Below are positions 63,510-64,000 of a stretch of 64,000 nucleotides of DNA, piece by piece; positions within the stretch are counted from its first letter, which is position 1; every line of letters begins with the position of its first letter. Location: assembly GCA_035771165.1 (NCBI GenBank), contig JAWNZC010000321.1, positions 3,242,444 to 3,306,443 on the forward strand, in the 5' to 3' direction. This stretch comes from Paragorgia papillata (taxonomy: Eukaryota; Cnidaria; Anthozoa; Scleralcyonacea; Coralliidae). The notes under the pieces are model-generated. The model was not told the origin of the DNA and searched no databases. It saw only the letters and a program-made list of their open reading frames with translations. Both the position numbers and the translations under genes were made by a program.

Positions 63510-64000
63510 TGTGACGAACTTCGTTCGTCGCCGTGGGTATTTATGTAGTCTTTAACACTTTATTCACTAAATAACTATAATTAATCTACTACAATCTATT
63601 TATCTAATTATATCGTTCTATAATTGGTCAACTTTAGTTCTAAGTGTTCAATTTAGTCAAGGATATAGGCAAGGATACCGGCAACCACGACTCCTTTCTA
63701 CCAACAGTTCAGTACAGGACCAAGCAATCAAGATGACGGTTTGGAAGGTAACCAACGCTAGCCCAATGGCGAAATGTTCCTTACTTAAGAGAATTCCGGA
63801 GGAGAAAACCACTTCTGGTTGTAGGCATTGACTTCATAACACGAGGACTATGGTCTTTAGGGATTGGCGTATGTCTTTGTAATACTGGGCTACTTGTCAC
63901 CCAAGATCTCAGCCCGATAACTACTCCTGACTTCTGCTTCAGCGAAGAAACTGCTTCAATCTAGACCTTGTCAATTTCTCTTCAGCCTGTACCTCTCTCC
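63510..64000 (+). repeat. 3' LTR (truncated by window end)
   Basis: Starts TGTGACGAACTTCGTTCGTC directly after TTAAAAAAA and follows the 5' LTR sequence to the last base of the window. Confidence 0.88.

Larger units (their letters stand above)
61264..64000 (+). mobile_element. Internally deleted Ty3/gypsy LTR retrotransposon
   Basis: The 5' LTR starts TGTGACGAACTCGTTCGTCG at 61264 and the 3' LTR starts TGTGACGAACTTCGTTCGTC at 63510. They share more than 450 bp of recognisable sequence (TTCTACCAACAGTTCAGTAC, GGAAGGTAACAACGCTAGCC and so on). The 3' LTR is cut by the window end. Between them only RT and RNase H remain (62091-63425); gag, protease and integrase are gone. The two LTRs differ by many small indels, so the insertion is not recent or assembly errors are present. 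Confidence 0.9.

Overview
The window is nuclear DNA of a non-vertebrate animal. It has short exons with GT/AG introns, AT-rich introns packed with inverted-repeat transposons, and DIRS, LINE and Ty3 retroelement remains. The species cannot be named from the sequence. A cnidarian-type genome is my low-confidence guess. Many short open frames here begin at TTG or CTG or are transposon debris, and I do not count them as genes.

Three host genes are supported. (1) The 3' part of an ANKRD10-like ankyrin-repeat gene on the + strand has five phase-consistent exons between 986 and 20972; its first exons lie before the window. (2) An intronless AKAP7-like 2H-phosphoesterase gene lies on the - strand (30098..31468 from its first ATG). 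It has an unusual N-terminal tail with three LGL-x-x-[LM]-F motifs, each followed by a basic cluster. (3) A UFSP2/ODR-8-like UFM1-protease gene on the + strand starts at 31847, head to head with gene 2. Eight exons (to 60667) encode about 383 residues of the non-catalytic N-terminal part; the catalytic exons are not seen before the window ends.

The dominant object is in UFSP2 intron 2: about 16.7 kb (33893..50670) of a tandem 15-bp unit, GAGTTTATTAGAGAG, roughly 1,100 copies, almost free of C on the sense strand. It carries kilobase-scale internal duplications traceable through rare variants. Because 15 is a multiple of 3, it creates very long spurious frames (LLERS/LLEKS/LLESS and FIREE peptides).

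Layout: 1..21000 ANKRD10-like exons in introns full of repeats (two 5S-rRNA-derived SINEs, nested hAT elements with 8-bp target duplications, many foldback MITEs); 21000..24500 repeats only; 24515..30000 a decayed DIRS-type element on the - strand, split by a LINE and hit by a small hAT MITE; 30023..31594 the AKAP7-like gene; 31595..31846 the shared promoter interval; 31847..60667 UFSP2-like exons, the 15-bp array and further nested transposons; 61264..64000 an internally deleted Ty3/gypsy LTR element whose 3' LTR runs off the window.
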